The notes under the pieces: generated by a model
What the model was told of the DNA's origin: nothing
Database searches by the model: none
The model's input: only the letters and a program-made list of their open reading frames with translations
Shown here: in pieces, positions 15,822 through 22,545 of the stretch
Position numbering within the stretch: the stretch's first letter is position 1
Layout of the letters: each line of letters opens with the position of its first letter
Source: JAHIKV01 sp965195225
GTDB taxonomy: Bacteria > Planctomycetota > Planctomycetia > Pirellulales > Thermoguttaceae
NCBI GenBank assembly: GCA_965195225.1
Contig: CBDAFL010000189.1
Location: 1 to 25,289, forward strand
Reading direction: 5' to 3'
DNA length: 25,289 nucleotides
Position numbers and translations under genes: made by a program

Positions 15822-15936
15822 GGCAAGACTCCCCCCCCCAAGAAAAGGTGTATGGAAATCACCCGTTTTCCGGCATTATACGACCGTCGGGCAAAGACGC
15901 AAGCCGGTTTGGCGATTGTCCGTGGGCTTTGCGAAA

Positions 15937-15976
15937 CCGCAAGCGGCTATCCGCGCCTGTCGGCGTCCGCTTGCGG
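15937..15976. repeat. Inverted repeat over the yacG stop
   Basis: CCGCAAGCGG (15937-15946) and CCGCTTGCGG (15967-15976) are perfect complements with a 20-base loop. The right half lies within the last codons of yacG and the left half just past its stop, so the transcript end would fold. There is no T-tract. Confidence 0.6.
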
Positions 15977-16132
15977 TCCCCATCCTTCCCCCTCTTCCGG
16001 CACGACCGGGAGGCTGATTTTCTCGTCCAGCCAGTGGCCGAGGTCGATCATCCGGCATCGCTCGCTACAGAACGGCATGGCCGGGCCGTCGTCCGGCTGG
16101 AACTCTTTTTGGCAGGCGGGGCAATGCGGCAT
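15947..16132 (-). CDS. yacG: YacG-type zinc-binding DNA gyrase inhibitor
   Basis: The 61-residue protein begins MPHCPACQKEF and has a Cys4 zinc site: Cys4 and Cys7 (CPAC), Cys22 and Cys26 (CSERC). These are followed by RMIDLGHWLDEKISLP, the YacG signature. In Escherichia coli YacG binds GyrB and inhibits gyrase. Length fits the family. A longer frame to 16222 exists, but residues before MPHC do not resemble the family, so 16132 is chosen; no good ribosome site is visible for either. The last residues overlap a short inverted repeat. It is the last gene of the chaperone block, although a functional tie to grpE and dnaJ is not evident. Confidence 0.9.
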   Translation of the reverse strand: MPHCPACQKEFQPDDGPAMPFCSERCRMIDLGHWLDEKISLPVVPEEGEGWGPQADADRRG

Positions 16133-16183
16133 GGCGATGGTTCGGTTTTCTTGCGGGAGATTGCGAAACCGCGAACGGTTTTC

Positions 16184-16212
16184 CCCCGCGATCGCAGTCG
16201 CGGGGCGTTTTT
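16184..16212. repeat. GC hairpin repeat between fmdB-like gene and yacG
   Basis: CCCCGCGA (16184-16191) pairs with TCGCGGGG (16198-16205), followed on the plus strand by CGTTTTTC. It resembles a plus-strand terminator, but no plus-strand gene ends here. The shared stretch GTCGCGGGGCGTTT recurs at 23763-23776, so a dispersed repeat is the better reading. The neighbouring CACTACCCACTACCCACTAT tract (16213-16232) supplies the stop codon of the fmdB-like gene. Confidence 0.6.
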
Positions 16213-16228
16213 CACTACCCACTACCCA

Positions 16229-16513
16229 CTATCCACTCTTCTCCGCCTTCTTCTTGCCCTTGTCCTTACTCTTGGCAGCGGTGTCGGACGCGTTTTTCTT
16301 TTCGGCGGCGGCGGCTTTTTTATACGACTCGCTGCGGTAGTCGGTTTTGTAGAACCCCGACCCCTTGAAGACGATTGCCGCGCCGGGGCCTATCAGCCGG
16401 CGGAGCTTCGCCCGGTCACATTCGGGACACTTCCGCTTCGTCGCGTCCTTGATCGACTGGAACAACTCGAACTGGTGGTCACAAGCTTCGCAAACGTAAT
16501 CGTAGGTGGGCAT
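16229..16513 (-). CDS. FmdB-family zinc ribbon protein
   Basis: The 94-residue product begins MPTYDYVCEACDHQFE. Its zinc ribbon uses Cys8, Cys11, Cys29 and Cys32 (CEAC and CPEC), followed by LRRLIGPGAAIVFKGSGFYKTDY, which is diagnostic for the FmdB/CxxC_CxxC_SSSS regulatory family. The tail from about residue 62 is Lys/Ala-rich and disordered. Members are called putative regulators; the true role is unknown. The start at 16513 is chosen because the family begins at MPxYxY; an upstream frame to 16552 is only the translated 29-bp palindrome. The ribosome site is weak. It lies between grpE and yacG, in the same direction. Confidence 0.9.
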   Translation of the reverse strand: MPTYDYVCEACDHQFELFQSIKDATKRKCPECDRAKLRRLIGPGAAIVFKGSGFYKTDYRSESYKKAAAAEKKNASDTAAKSKDKGKKKAEKSG

Positions 16514-16528
16514 GGCTTTCTCACTTGG

Positions 16529-16557
16529 TTGGGGTGGCAGTTGAACTGCCACCTCAA
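16529..16557. repeat. 29-bp palindrome, copy 2
   Basis: It is identical to 5843-5871 except for one base in the right arm (ACCTCAA for ACCCCAA). It fills most of the 57-base gap between the grpE stop and the fmdB-like start, so its hairpin would form in the intercistronic mRNA. Confidence 0.85.
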
Positions 16558-16570
16558 CGCTTAAACTTTC

Positions 16571-17119
16571 TCACTCGGCTTTTGATACGATCACCTGGCT
16601 GGGGCGCACCACGCGGTCGTGCAACTGGTATCCGTTCTGCGTTACCACCAGTATCGTGTTGGCGGGATGTTCGTCCGAGGGTTGTTGCATGACGGCATGG
16701 TGGAAGTTTGGATCGAACGGCGCGTCTAGGGCCTCGATTCGCGTACAATGATGGCGTTTCAACATGTCCTCCAACTGCTGACGGACCATCTTGAAGCCTT
16801 CGAGCAGCGCGTCGGCGTCGGCATTTTTTTCGGCCGCCTCGATTGCCCGGTCTATGTTGTCGATCACCGGCAAAAGGTCTTGCAACAGGGGGAGATCCGC
16901 GTATCGCAACCCATCTTGATATTCGCGTGCGGCCCTTTTGCGAAAGTTGTCCAATTCGGCGCGGCAGCGCAGCTCGCGGTCGCGTGCCGCTTGCAGCTCC
17001 GCGGCGGGCGTCGCTTCCGTCGGCGCGACATCCGGTCGCGACTTTACGTCCGGATCATCCGCTTGCGGTTTCGCGGGTTCCGTTGGCGGTTCAGGTTTGG
17101 TTGTTTTTTGTTTCGTCAC
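16571..17119 (-). CDS. grpE: GrpE nucleotide exchange factor
   Basis: The 182-residue protein is the nucleotide exchange factor for DnaK. A variable acidic/Pro-rich N-terminus (about 1-40) leads into the long coiled coil with ELDNFRKRAAREYQD. Then come LLPVIDNIDRAIEAA and the C-terminal beta domain with FDPNFHHAVMQ and VVRPSQVIVSK, all typical. The start codon is GTG at 17119, supported by GGAG 8 bases upstream; the next in-frame Met would remove the coiled coil. Its start lies inside the 3' end of dnaJ (29-base overlap), implying coupled translation. dnaK itself is not in the window. Confidence 0.95.
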   Translation of the reverse strand: MTKQKTTKPEPPTEPAKPQADDPDVKSRPDVAPTEATPAAELQAARDRELRCRAELDNFRKRAAREYQDGLRYADLPLLQDLLPVIDNIDRAIEAAEKNADADALLEGFKMVRQQLEDMLKRHHCTRIEALDAPFDPNFHHAVMQQPSDEHPANTILVVTQNGYQLHDRVVRPSQVIVSKAE

Positions 17120-18266
17120 GCTTGGTACTCCGATCGCTCGATTCCGCCGAGAACAGTTCCTTCAGTTTTTTAAAAAAACTCTTTTTCGTCTGGCTCACGT
17201 GGATATTTTCGATTTCGGCCAGTTGCCGCAGCGCGGCCTCGTGCTCGGGCGAGAGGGGTTTGTGGACCTCGACGCCGACCCGCACCAGCAGGTTGCCGCG
17301 GCCACGGTGTTTCAGGTCGGGCATGCCGTGCCCTCTAAGGGAAAATACCTCGCCGTTTTGAGTGCCGGCGGGTATTTCTAATTCCTCGGGGCCGTCGAGG
17401 GTCGGCGCCTCGACCGTCGCCCCCAGCGCCGCCTGCGAATAGCCGATTGGGATTTCGCAGATCAGGTCTTGTCCCCTGCGTTGGAACAGCGGGTGTTCGG
17501 CGATGTGGATAAAGCAATAGCAGTCGCCCGACGGGCCGCCGTTGGGACTCGGCTCGCCCTCGCCTTGCAAGCGGAGTCGGGTGCGGTTGTCGACGCCGGC
17601 CGGGACGTCCACTTTGCGGGTGACCTTTTTCTTTACGAACCCCGAGCCTCGGCAATCGCCGCAGGGATTGTGGATCACCTGACCCGCGCCGTGACAGGAA
17701 GGGCAAGTGGTTTGCACGGAGAAGATGCCGGTCGATTGCACGACACGTCCGTGCCCGCCGCAATATCGGCACGGCTCGGGCCGCGTACCCGGCTTGGCGC
17801 CCGAGCCGCCGCAGGTCTCGCAGGCCGCGTGCCGCATGATACGGACCACCTTCGACGTGCCGTGGGCGGCCTCGCTCAGGTCGAGTTCGACGTCGCAACG
17901 GATGTCGGCGCCTTGGTGGGCGCGTGCGCCGCGCCGTTGGCCGCCGCCAAACAGATCGCCGAAAAGCCCCTCGCCGAAGATGTCGCCAAAGGCGCTGAAG
18001 ATGTCGGAGATGTCGTGGAAGTGGGGCGCGCCGCCACCTTCCAACCCGGCGTGGCCGTAATGGTCGTAGCGGGCACGTTTGGCGGCGTGGCCGAGCACCT
18101 CGAAGGCCTCGGCGGCCTCCTTGAACTGAGCCACGGCCCCATCGTCGCCGGGATTGCGGTCGGGGTGGAATTTAAGCGCCAGCTTCCGGTAGGCTTCGGA
18201 GACTTGGGCCTCCGTAGCGTTCCGATCCACTTCCAGAACCTCGTAATAGTCGCGTCTTGCCGCCAT
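17091..18266 (-). CDS. dnaJ: Chaperone protein DnaJ
   Basis: The 391-residue protein is a full-length class I Hsp40. The J domain (about 5-72) has HPD at 34-36. A Gly/Phe-rich segment covers about 72-112 (DIFSAFGDIFGEG). The zinc region carries four CxxCxGxG motifs starting at Cys149, Cys166, Cys188 and Cys202. The C-terminal peptide-binding domains follow, ending in a Lys/Ser-rich tail. It stimulates DnaK ATPase and delivers substrates. The first Met fits the family exactly, but no Shine-Dalgarno sequence is present: a dispersed foldback repeat begins 4 bases upstream of the ATG. It is followed directly by overlapping grpE. Confidence 0.97.
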   Translation of the reverse strand: MAARRDYYEVLEVDRNATEAQVSEAYRKLALKFHPDRNPGDDGAVAQFKEAAEAFEVLGHAAKRARYDHYGHAGLEGGGAPHFHDISDIFSAFGDIFGEGLFGDLFGGGQRRGARAHQGADIRCDVELDLSEAAHGTSKVVRIMRHAACETCGGSGAKPGTRPEPCRYCGGHGRVVQSTGIFSVQTTCPSCHGAGQVIHNPCGDCRGSGFVKKKVTRKVDVPAGVDNRTRLRLQGEGEPSPNGGPSGDCYCFIHIAEHPLFQRRGQDLICEIPIGYSQAALGATVEAPTLDGPEELEIPAGTQNGEVFSLRGHGMPDLKHRGRGNLLVRVGVEVHKPLSPEHEAALRQLAEIENIHVSQTKKSFFKKLKELFSAESSDRSTKRDETKNNQT

Positions 18267-18269
18267 GAG

Positions 18270-18393
18270 AGTCAGTGGTCAGTGGCCAGTGGCCAGTGGT
18301 CAGAGAAAGAAGAGAATAGGAACATAAGCTCTCTCTTTTTTTTTCCTCTGAAATTGACTGGGGATTCTGACCACCGGCCACTGACCACTGACT
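18270..18393. repeat. Long foldback repeat between groEL and dnaJ
   Basis: The left arm 18270-18303 (AGTCAGTGGTCAGTGGCC...) and right arm 18367-18393 are complementary except for a 7-base duplication of GCCAGTG in the left arm. The inner parts, AGAGAAAGAAGAGA and a CTCTCTCT-T9 tract, can extend the stem. The element fills almost all of the gap between the groEL stop (18402) and the dnaJ start (18266). It could separate the two transcripts. Confidence 0.8.
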
Positions 18394-18401
18394 ACTCCGA
18401 T

Positions 18402-20021
18402 CTACCTTACGCTTCCCTCCACTCGCCGCTCCTTTTTGTCATCCTTGTCCAGATCGGTCACCATCGTTTCGGTGGTGAGCATCAGCCCGGCGATGCTGGC
18501 CGCGTTCTCCAGGGCCGTGCGGACCACCTTCACCGGGTCGATGATTCCGGCCTTAAACATATCGACGTACTTGCCGGTGTTGGCGTCGTAGCCGATAGCA
18601 GCGGCCTTCTGGCCGACCTCGTCGGCGATCACCGATCCATCCACGCCGCAGTTGTCGGCGATCTGACGGATGGGCATGTCCAGCGAGCGGAGTACAATGT
18701 CCACGCCGATCTTCTCGTCCCCTCGCGCCGCCGAGCGGGCCTTCTCGACCGCCTCGCGGCTGCGGACCAACGCCACGCCGCCGCCAGGGACGATCCCTTC
18801 CTCGGCCGCCGCGCGGGTGGCGTGCAGGGCGTCCTCGACCCGAGCCTTCTTCTGCTTCATCTCGGCCTCGGTGTTGGCCCCGACCGAAACCACCGCCACG
18901 CCGCCGCAGAGCTTCGCCAGACGCTCCTGGAACTTCTCCCGGTCGTAGTCGCTGTCGGTGCTCTCGATTTGGGCGCGGAGCTGGTCGCTTCGGGCGGTGA
19001 TGTCGGCCCGCTTGCCAGCCCCCTCGACAATCGTCGTGGAATCCTTGTCGATGCTGATCTTCTTGGCGCGGCCGAGCTGAGAAAGCTCGACGTTCTCCAG
19101 TTTCACGCCGAGATCCTCGCTGATCACCGTCCCGCTGGTCAACACGGCGATGTCGCCAAGCATGGCTTTCCGCCGATCGCCGAAACCGGGCGCCTTCACC
19201 GCACAGATGTTCAATATGCCGCGAAGTTTGTTGACCACCAAGGTGGTGAGCGCCTCGCCCTCGATGTCCTCGGCGATAATCAACAGCGGTTTGGCCTTCT
19301 GCATCGCCTTCTCCAGCAGCGGGACCAGGTCGCGGAGGTTGCTGATCTTCTTTTCGTGGATAAGAATGTAGACGTCCTCGAGCAGACAGTCCATCTCGGG
19401 CGAGCGGTTGATGAAGTACGGCGAGAGATAGCCCTTGTCGAACTGCATGCCTTCGACGATATCGTAGGTCGTCTCGGCGGTCTTGCCTTCCTCGACGGTG
19501 ATTACGCCGTCGCGGCCGACCTTGTCCATTGCCTCGGCCAAGAGGTTGCCGATCTCGGGGTCGTTGTTGGCGCTGATCGAGCCGACGCTGGCCATTTGCT
19601 CCTTGCTGTTGACCGGCTTGGCCATCGAGCGGAGGGACTCGACGGCGGCTTGGACCGCCCGATCAATGCCGCGGCGGATGGCCGTCGGGTTGCTGCCGGC
19701 GGCGATGTTGCGCAGGCCCTCGCGGAAAATCGCCCGGGCCAGCACCGTGGCCGTCGTGGTGCCATCGCCGGCCACGTCGGACGTCTTCGACGCCACCTCG
19801 TTGACCAGTTTGGCGCCCATGTTCTCGAAGCGGTCCTCCAGCTCGACCTCCTTGCTGACGGTCACGCCGTCCTTGGTAACCGTCGGGCCGCCATAAGATT
19901 TGTCGAGGATTACGTTTCGTCCGGTCGGTCCCAACGTGACGGTGACCACGTCGGCCAATTTATCCACTCCGCGGAGAATCCGCTCCCGGGCGTTCTGTGC
20001 GTATAGGAGTTGTTTGGGCAC
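18402..20021 (-). CDS. groEL: Chaperonin GroEL, copy with charged tail
   Basis: The 539-residue 60-kDa chaperonin folds proteins in an ATP-driven double ring with GroES. It shows VTLGPTGRNVILDK, the ATP-site GDGTTTAT, NNDPEIG, IIAEDIEGEALTTLVVNKLRG, AVKAPGFGDRRKAML, ARVEDALHATRAA and GGGVALVR, all expected. The C-terminus ends in charged residues (DKDDKKERRVEGSVR) rather than a Gly-Gly-Met tail. The start is GTG at 20021 with AAGGAG 9 bases upstream, giving the family N-terminus PKQLLYAQNARERIL. It lies 121 bases downstream of groES, separated by repeats. Divergence from the second groEL, and the loss of the GGM tail that lines the cavity, suggests a specialised copy. Confidence 0.96.
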   Translation of the reverse strand: MPKQLLYAQNARERILRGVDKLADVVTVTLGPTGRNVILDKSYGGPTVTKDGVTVSKEVELEDRFENMGAKLVNEVASKTSDVAGDGTTTATVLARAIFREGLRNIAAGSNPTAIRRGIDRAVQAAVESLRSMAKPVNSKEQMASVGSISANNDPEIGNLLAEAMDKVGRDGVITVEEGKTAETTYDIVEGMQFDKGYLSPYFINRSPEMDCLLEDVYILIHEKKISNLRDLVPLLEKAMQKAKPLLIIAEDIEGEALTTLVVNKLRGILNICAVKAPGFGDRRKAMLGDIAVLTSGTVISEDLGVKLENVELSQLGRAKKISIDKDSTTIVEGAGKRADITARSDQLRAQIESTDSDYDREKFQERLAKLCGGVAVVSVGANTEAEMKQKKARVEDALHATRAAAEEGIVPGGGVALVRSREAVEKARSAARGDEKIGVDIVLRSLDMPIRQIADNCGVDGSVIADEVGQKAAAIGYDANTGKYVDMFKAGIIDPVKVVRTALENAASIAGLMLTTETMVTDLDKDDKKERRVEGSVR

Positions 20022-20030
20022 TGCTTATGG

Positions 20031-20036
20031 CTCCTT
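20031..20036 (-). promoter_or_regulatory. Ribosome binding site fixing a GTG start for groEL
   Basis: AAGGAG on the minus strand lies 9 bases before the GTG at 20021. No ATG start is available at the conserved N-terminus. Confidence 0.7.
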
Positions 20037-20046
20037 GTGTATATTT

Positions 20047-20131
20047 GGGGTTCGGGATTCGGGGATTCGGGGATTCGGGGATTCGGGGTTGGGGGAAAAC
20101 GCCACGTTTGCTTCCCCGAGTCCCGAACCCC
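20047..20131. repeat. Tandem and inverted repeat between groES and groEL
   Basis: About four tandem units of a 9-base GGGGATTCG-type repeat cover 20047-20090. The first 18 bases (20047-20064) also pair with 20114-20131 with one mismatch. The element fills most of the groES-groEL gap and could attenuate expression between them. Confidence 0.75.
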
Positions 20132-20142
20132 GACCACCCTCG

Positions 20143-20442
20143 CTATTTCACAACCTTTGCCAGGATGTCCGACTCGCGGACGATTTTTACCTCGCGGCCG
20201 TCGACTTCGATTTCCGAGCCGCTGTACTTGCCGTAGATCACTTCGTCGCTGACGGCCACCGAGAGCTTGCCGCGCTCGCCGCTGTCGAGCAGTTTCCCCG
20301 GCCCGATGGCAAGCACCGTGCCGCGTTGCGGTTTTTCTTGAGCGGAGTCGGGCAGCACGATACCGCCGGCCGTCATCTCCTCGGCCTCCATCGGCTCCAC
20401 CACGACGCGATCATCCAATGGCTTCAAGTTGAGTTCCTTCAT
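20143..20442 (-). CDS. groES: Co-chaperonin GroES
   Basis: The 99-residue lid of the GroEL chamber begins MKELNLKPLDDRVVVEP. The mobile loop region reads EEMTAGGIVLPDSAQEKPQRG, and the family segments VLAIGPGK, VIYGKYSGSEIEVDG and the closing ESDILAKV follow. Length and all conserved turns are normal. The ATG has AAGGA 8 bases upstream. It is the only groES in the window and lies between two groEL genes, so it may serve both rings. Confidence 0.97.
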   Translation of the reverse strand: MKELNLKPLDDRVVVEPMEAEEMTAGGIVLPDSAQEKPQRGTVLAIGPGKLLDSGERGKLSVAVSDEVIYGKYSGSEIEVDGREVKIVRESDILAKVVK

Positions 20443-20486
20443 AGTCCGTTTCCTTGAGCTGAAGTGTAAGTTGGTTTGTTTTTCAT

Positions 20487-20539
20487 GTAGGCCGGGTTGT
20501 AACCCGGTGAATACTATGCCGGGTCTCGACCCGGCCTAC
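20487..20539. repeat. Imperfect hairpin repeat between groEL2 and groES
   Basis: GTAGGCCGGGT...ACCCGG (20487-20507) pairs with CCGGGT...ACCCGGCCTAC (20519-20539) with a 4-base mismatch in the middle of the stem. Each arm also holds a small hairpin. It fills the gap downstream of the groEL stop at 20567 and upstream of groES. Confidence 0.75.
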
Positions 20540-20566
20540 GTTGCTGCCGCCCCAACAAGCAACGTG

Positions 20567-22291
20567 CTAGAAGCCCATTCCTCCCATGCCGGGCATGCCG
20601 CCGCCCATGCCACCCATGCCAGGCATGCCGCCGCCCATTCCGCCCATGCCACCCATGCCAGGCATGCCGCCGCCCATTCCGCCGGGGCCAGGGGCCGCAG
20701 GCTCTTCTTCCTTCGGAATGTCGGTCACCAGGCAGGATGTGGTCAACAGCAGCGCGGCCGCGCTGGAGGCATTCTGCAAGGCGGTGCGAACGACCTTTAC
20801 CGGGTCGATGATGCCCGCCTCGATCAAGTCGCAGTAGACGTCCTTATCGGCGTCATAACCGTCGGCCTTTCCTTTCATCTGCCGGACGCGGTTGACCACG
20901 ACTGCTCCGTCGTGGCCGGCGTTGTCGGCGATTGCCCGTAGCGGGGCATCTAAAACTTTCCGCACGATCTTCGCCCCGAGGGCCTCGTCGCCCGTGAGGT
21001 CCAGCTTGTTGAGAGCCTTTTCGCTGCGGAGCAGGGCTACGCCGCCGCCGGGCACGATGCCCTCTTCCAACGCGGCCTTGGTGGCGGCTTTGGCGTCTTC
21101 CATCAACGCCTTCCGCTCCTTCATCTCGGTCTCCGTCGCGGCGCCGACGTTGATCTGCGCCACGCCGCCGGCGAGCTTGGCCAACCGCTCTTCGAGCTTC
21201 TCGCGGTCGTAATCGCTGGTGGTCGTCTCCATCTCGCGGCGAATCTGCTCGGCGCGGCCTTCGATGGCCTTCTTGTCGCCCACACCGCCGACCATGGTTG
21301 TGTCGTCCGAGGTGACGAGCACCTTCTTGGCCGTACCCAAGTCGGAAAGTTTTACCGAATCGAGCGAGACGCCGAGATCCTTGAATACGGCGTTGGCGCC
21401 GGTCAAGGTGGCGATGTCGCCGAGCATGGCCTTGCGGCGGTCGCCGTAGCCGGGCGCCTTTACCGCGGCCACGTTGAGAATGCCGCGCAGCTTATTCACG
21501 ACCAGCGTGGCCAGAGCTTCGCCCTCGATGTCCTCGGCAATAATCAACAGCGGCTTGCCCGCCTTGCTGACGGCTTCCAACAGCGGAATCAAGTCCTTCG
21601 CGTTGGAGATTTTTTCCTCGTGGATCAGGACCAGACATTTCTCGAATTCGACGGTCTGCGCGTCCTGGTTGGTGACGAAATGGGGCGAGATGAATCCGCG
21701 ATCGAACTGCATCCCCTCGACCACTTCGACGGTGGTCTCTGACTGCTTTCCTTCTTCGACGGTGATGACGCCGTTTTTGCCGACCTTCAGGAAAGCGTCG
21801 GCCAGAAACGCGCCGATCGCCGGATCGTTGTTGCCGGCGATGGTTGCGACCTGGGCGATCTCCTTCTTGTCTTTTTCGTCGACCGGAGTGGCCATTTTCT
21901 CGAGTGACTTGATCACTGCGTCCCTGGCGGCGTGGATGCCGCGACCCAGCGCCATCGGGTCGGCGCCGGCGGCGACCATCCGCAGTCCTTCCAGGTAGAT
22001 CGCCTCGGCCAGCAAAGTGGCGGTCGTCGTGCCGTCGCCGGCGACGTCGCCCGTCTTCGAGGCCGCTTCCTTGACCAGTTGGGCGCCCAGGTTCTCGAAC
22101 GGGTCGTCCAGATCAATGTCCTTGGCCACGGTGACGCCGTCCTTGGTGATTTTCGGCGCTCCCCACCCTTTGTCCAAAACGGCGTTGCGGCCGCGGGGAC
22201 CAAGCGTGCTGACCACTGCCCGAGCCAATTTGCTCACCCCGGCGGCCAGCGGCTGCCGAGCTTCGTCTTCAAAGACCAACTGTTTTGCCAC
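20567..22291 (-). CDS. groEL2: Chaperonin GroEL, copy with expanded Gly-Gly-Met tail
   Basis: The 574-residue chaperonin has all expected landmarks: STLGPRGRNAVLDK, GDGTTTAT, NNDPAIG, IIAEDIEGEALATLVVNKLRG, AVKAPGYGDRRKAML and VPGGGVALLR. The tail is an unusually long run of Gly and Met with three GGGMPGMGGM-like units. The start is GTG at 22291: AGGAGG lies 8 bases upstream and the next residues AKQLVFEDEAR match family N-termini. An ATG-started extension to 22378 adds 29 unrelated residues and is rejected. It differs widely in sequence from the other groEL copy, so it is an ancient paralogue rather than a recent duplicate. It has its own likely sigma-54-type promoter and probably leads the chaperone block. 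Confidence 0.96.
   Translation of the reverse strand: MAKQLVFEDEARQPLAAGVSKLARAVVSTLGPRGRNAVLDKGWGAPKITKDGVTVAKDIDLDDPFENLGAQLVKEAASKTGDVAGDGTTTATLLAEAIYLEGLRMVAAGADPMALGRGIHAARDAVIKSLEKMATPVDEKDKKEIAQVATIAGNNDPAIGAFLADAFLKVGKNGVITVEEGKQSETTVEVVEGMQFDRGFISPHFVTNQDAQTVEFEKCLVLIHEEKISNAKDLIPLLEAVSKAGKPLLIIAEDIEGEALATLVVNKLRGILNVAAVKAPGYGDRRKAMLGDIATLTGANAVFKDLGVSLDSVKLSDLGTAKKVLVTSDDTTMVGGVGDKKAIEGRAEQIRREMETTTSDYDREKLEERLAKLAGGVAQINVGAATETEMKERKALMEDAKAATKAALEEGIVPGGGVALLRSEKALNKLDLTGDEALGAKIVRKVLDAPLRAIADNAGHDGAVVVNRVRQMKGKADGYDADKDVYCDLIEAGIIDPVKVVRTALQNASSAAALLLTTSCLVTDIPKEEEPAAPGPGGMGGGMPGMGGMGGMGGGMPGMGGMGGGMPGMGGMGF
20572..20690. repeat. Tandem repeats encoding the GroEL GGM tail
   Basis: A block around GGCATGCCGCCGCCCAT occurs three times within about 110 bases, with near-identical flanks. 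It encodes the GGGMPGMGGM units. Near identity at DNA level points to recent slippage or unequal exchange. Confidence 0.75.
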
Positions 22292-22299
22292 AGCGGATT

Positions 22300-22305
22300 C
22301 CTCCT
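22300..22305 (-). promoter_or_regulatory. Ribosome binding site fixing a GTG start for groEL2
   Basis: A perfect AGGAGG on the minus strand lies 8 bases before the GTG at 22291. Confidence 0.85.
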
Positions 22306-22387
22306 GTTGCTGGCTATTTGCAAATCCAGAACTATTGCATGGCACGACCACAATTGGCAGCCGCGCGCGGTTTGCCACCGGATAGAA

Positions 22388-22402
22388 GCAAGCGGTGTGC
22401 CA
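22388..22402 (-). promoter_or_regulatory. Candidate sigma-54 (-24/-12) promoter of groEL2
   Basis: The minus strand reads TTGGCAC-ACCGC-TTGCTT around this site. The GG and GC doublets are exactly 10 bases apart, matching the TGGCAC-N5-TTGC consensus without a mismatch. Transcription would start near 22376, about 85 bases before the GTG. No CIRCE operator was found. An activator binding site was not identified. Confidence 0.55.
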
Positions 22403-22545
22403 AGATTTGCTTCGCCGCCGGCAAGTTGTTTGTGTGTATCAGGTTACGGAATTGCCACCCCGGCTTGATCTTGGATGGTGTAACTCTGCTACCCCCACCG
22501 CATGTCATTTTGGCAGGGCGTTGTTTTGCTTGCAAAAAGGGGGGG

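Noticed and set aside
16184..16212. Intrinsic terminator on the plus strand
   Set aside because: The hairpin plus T-run form fits, but no plus-strand gene ends nearby and part of the sequence recurs at 23763, so it is treated as a repeat.
17469..20006. 845-codon plus-strand open frame across groEL and dnaJ
   Set aside because: It is antisense to two certain chaperone genes and has no recognisable domain; long shadow frames are expected in GC-rich coding DNA.
20047..20090. CRISPR-like array
   Set aside because: Units of 9 bases repeat head to tail without spacers; it is a simple tandem repeat.
20022..22545. CIRCE/HrcA operator near the groE genes
   Set aside because: No TTAGCACTC-N9-GAGTGCTAA or close variant was found in the three upstream gaps.
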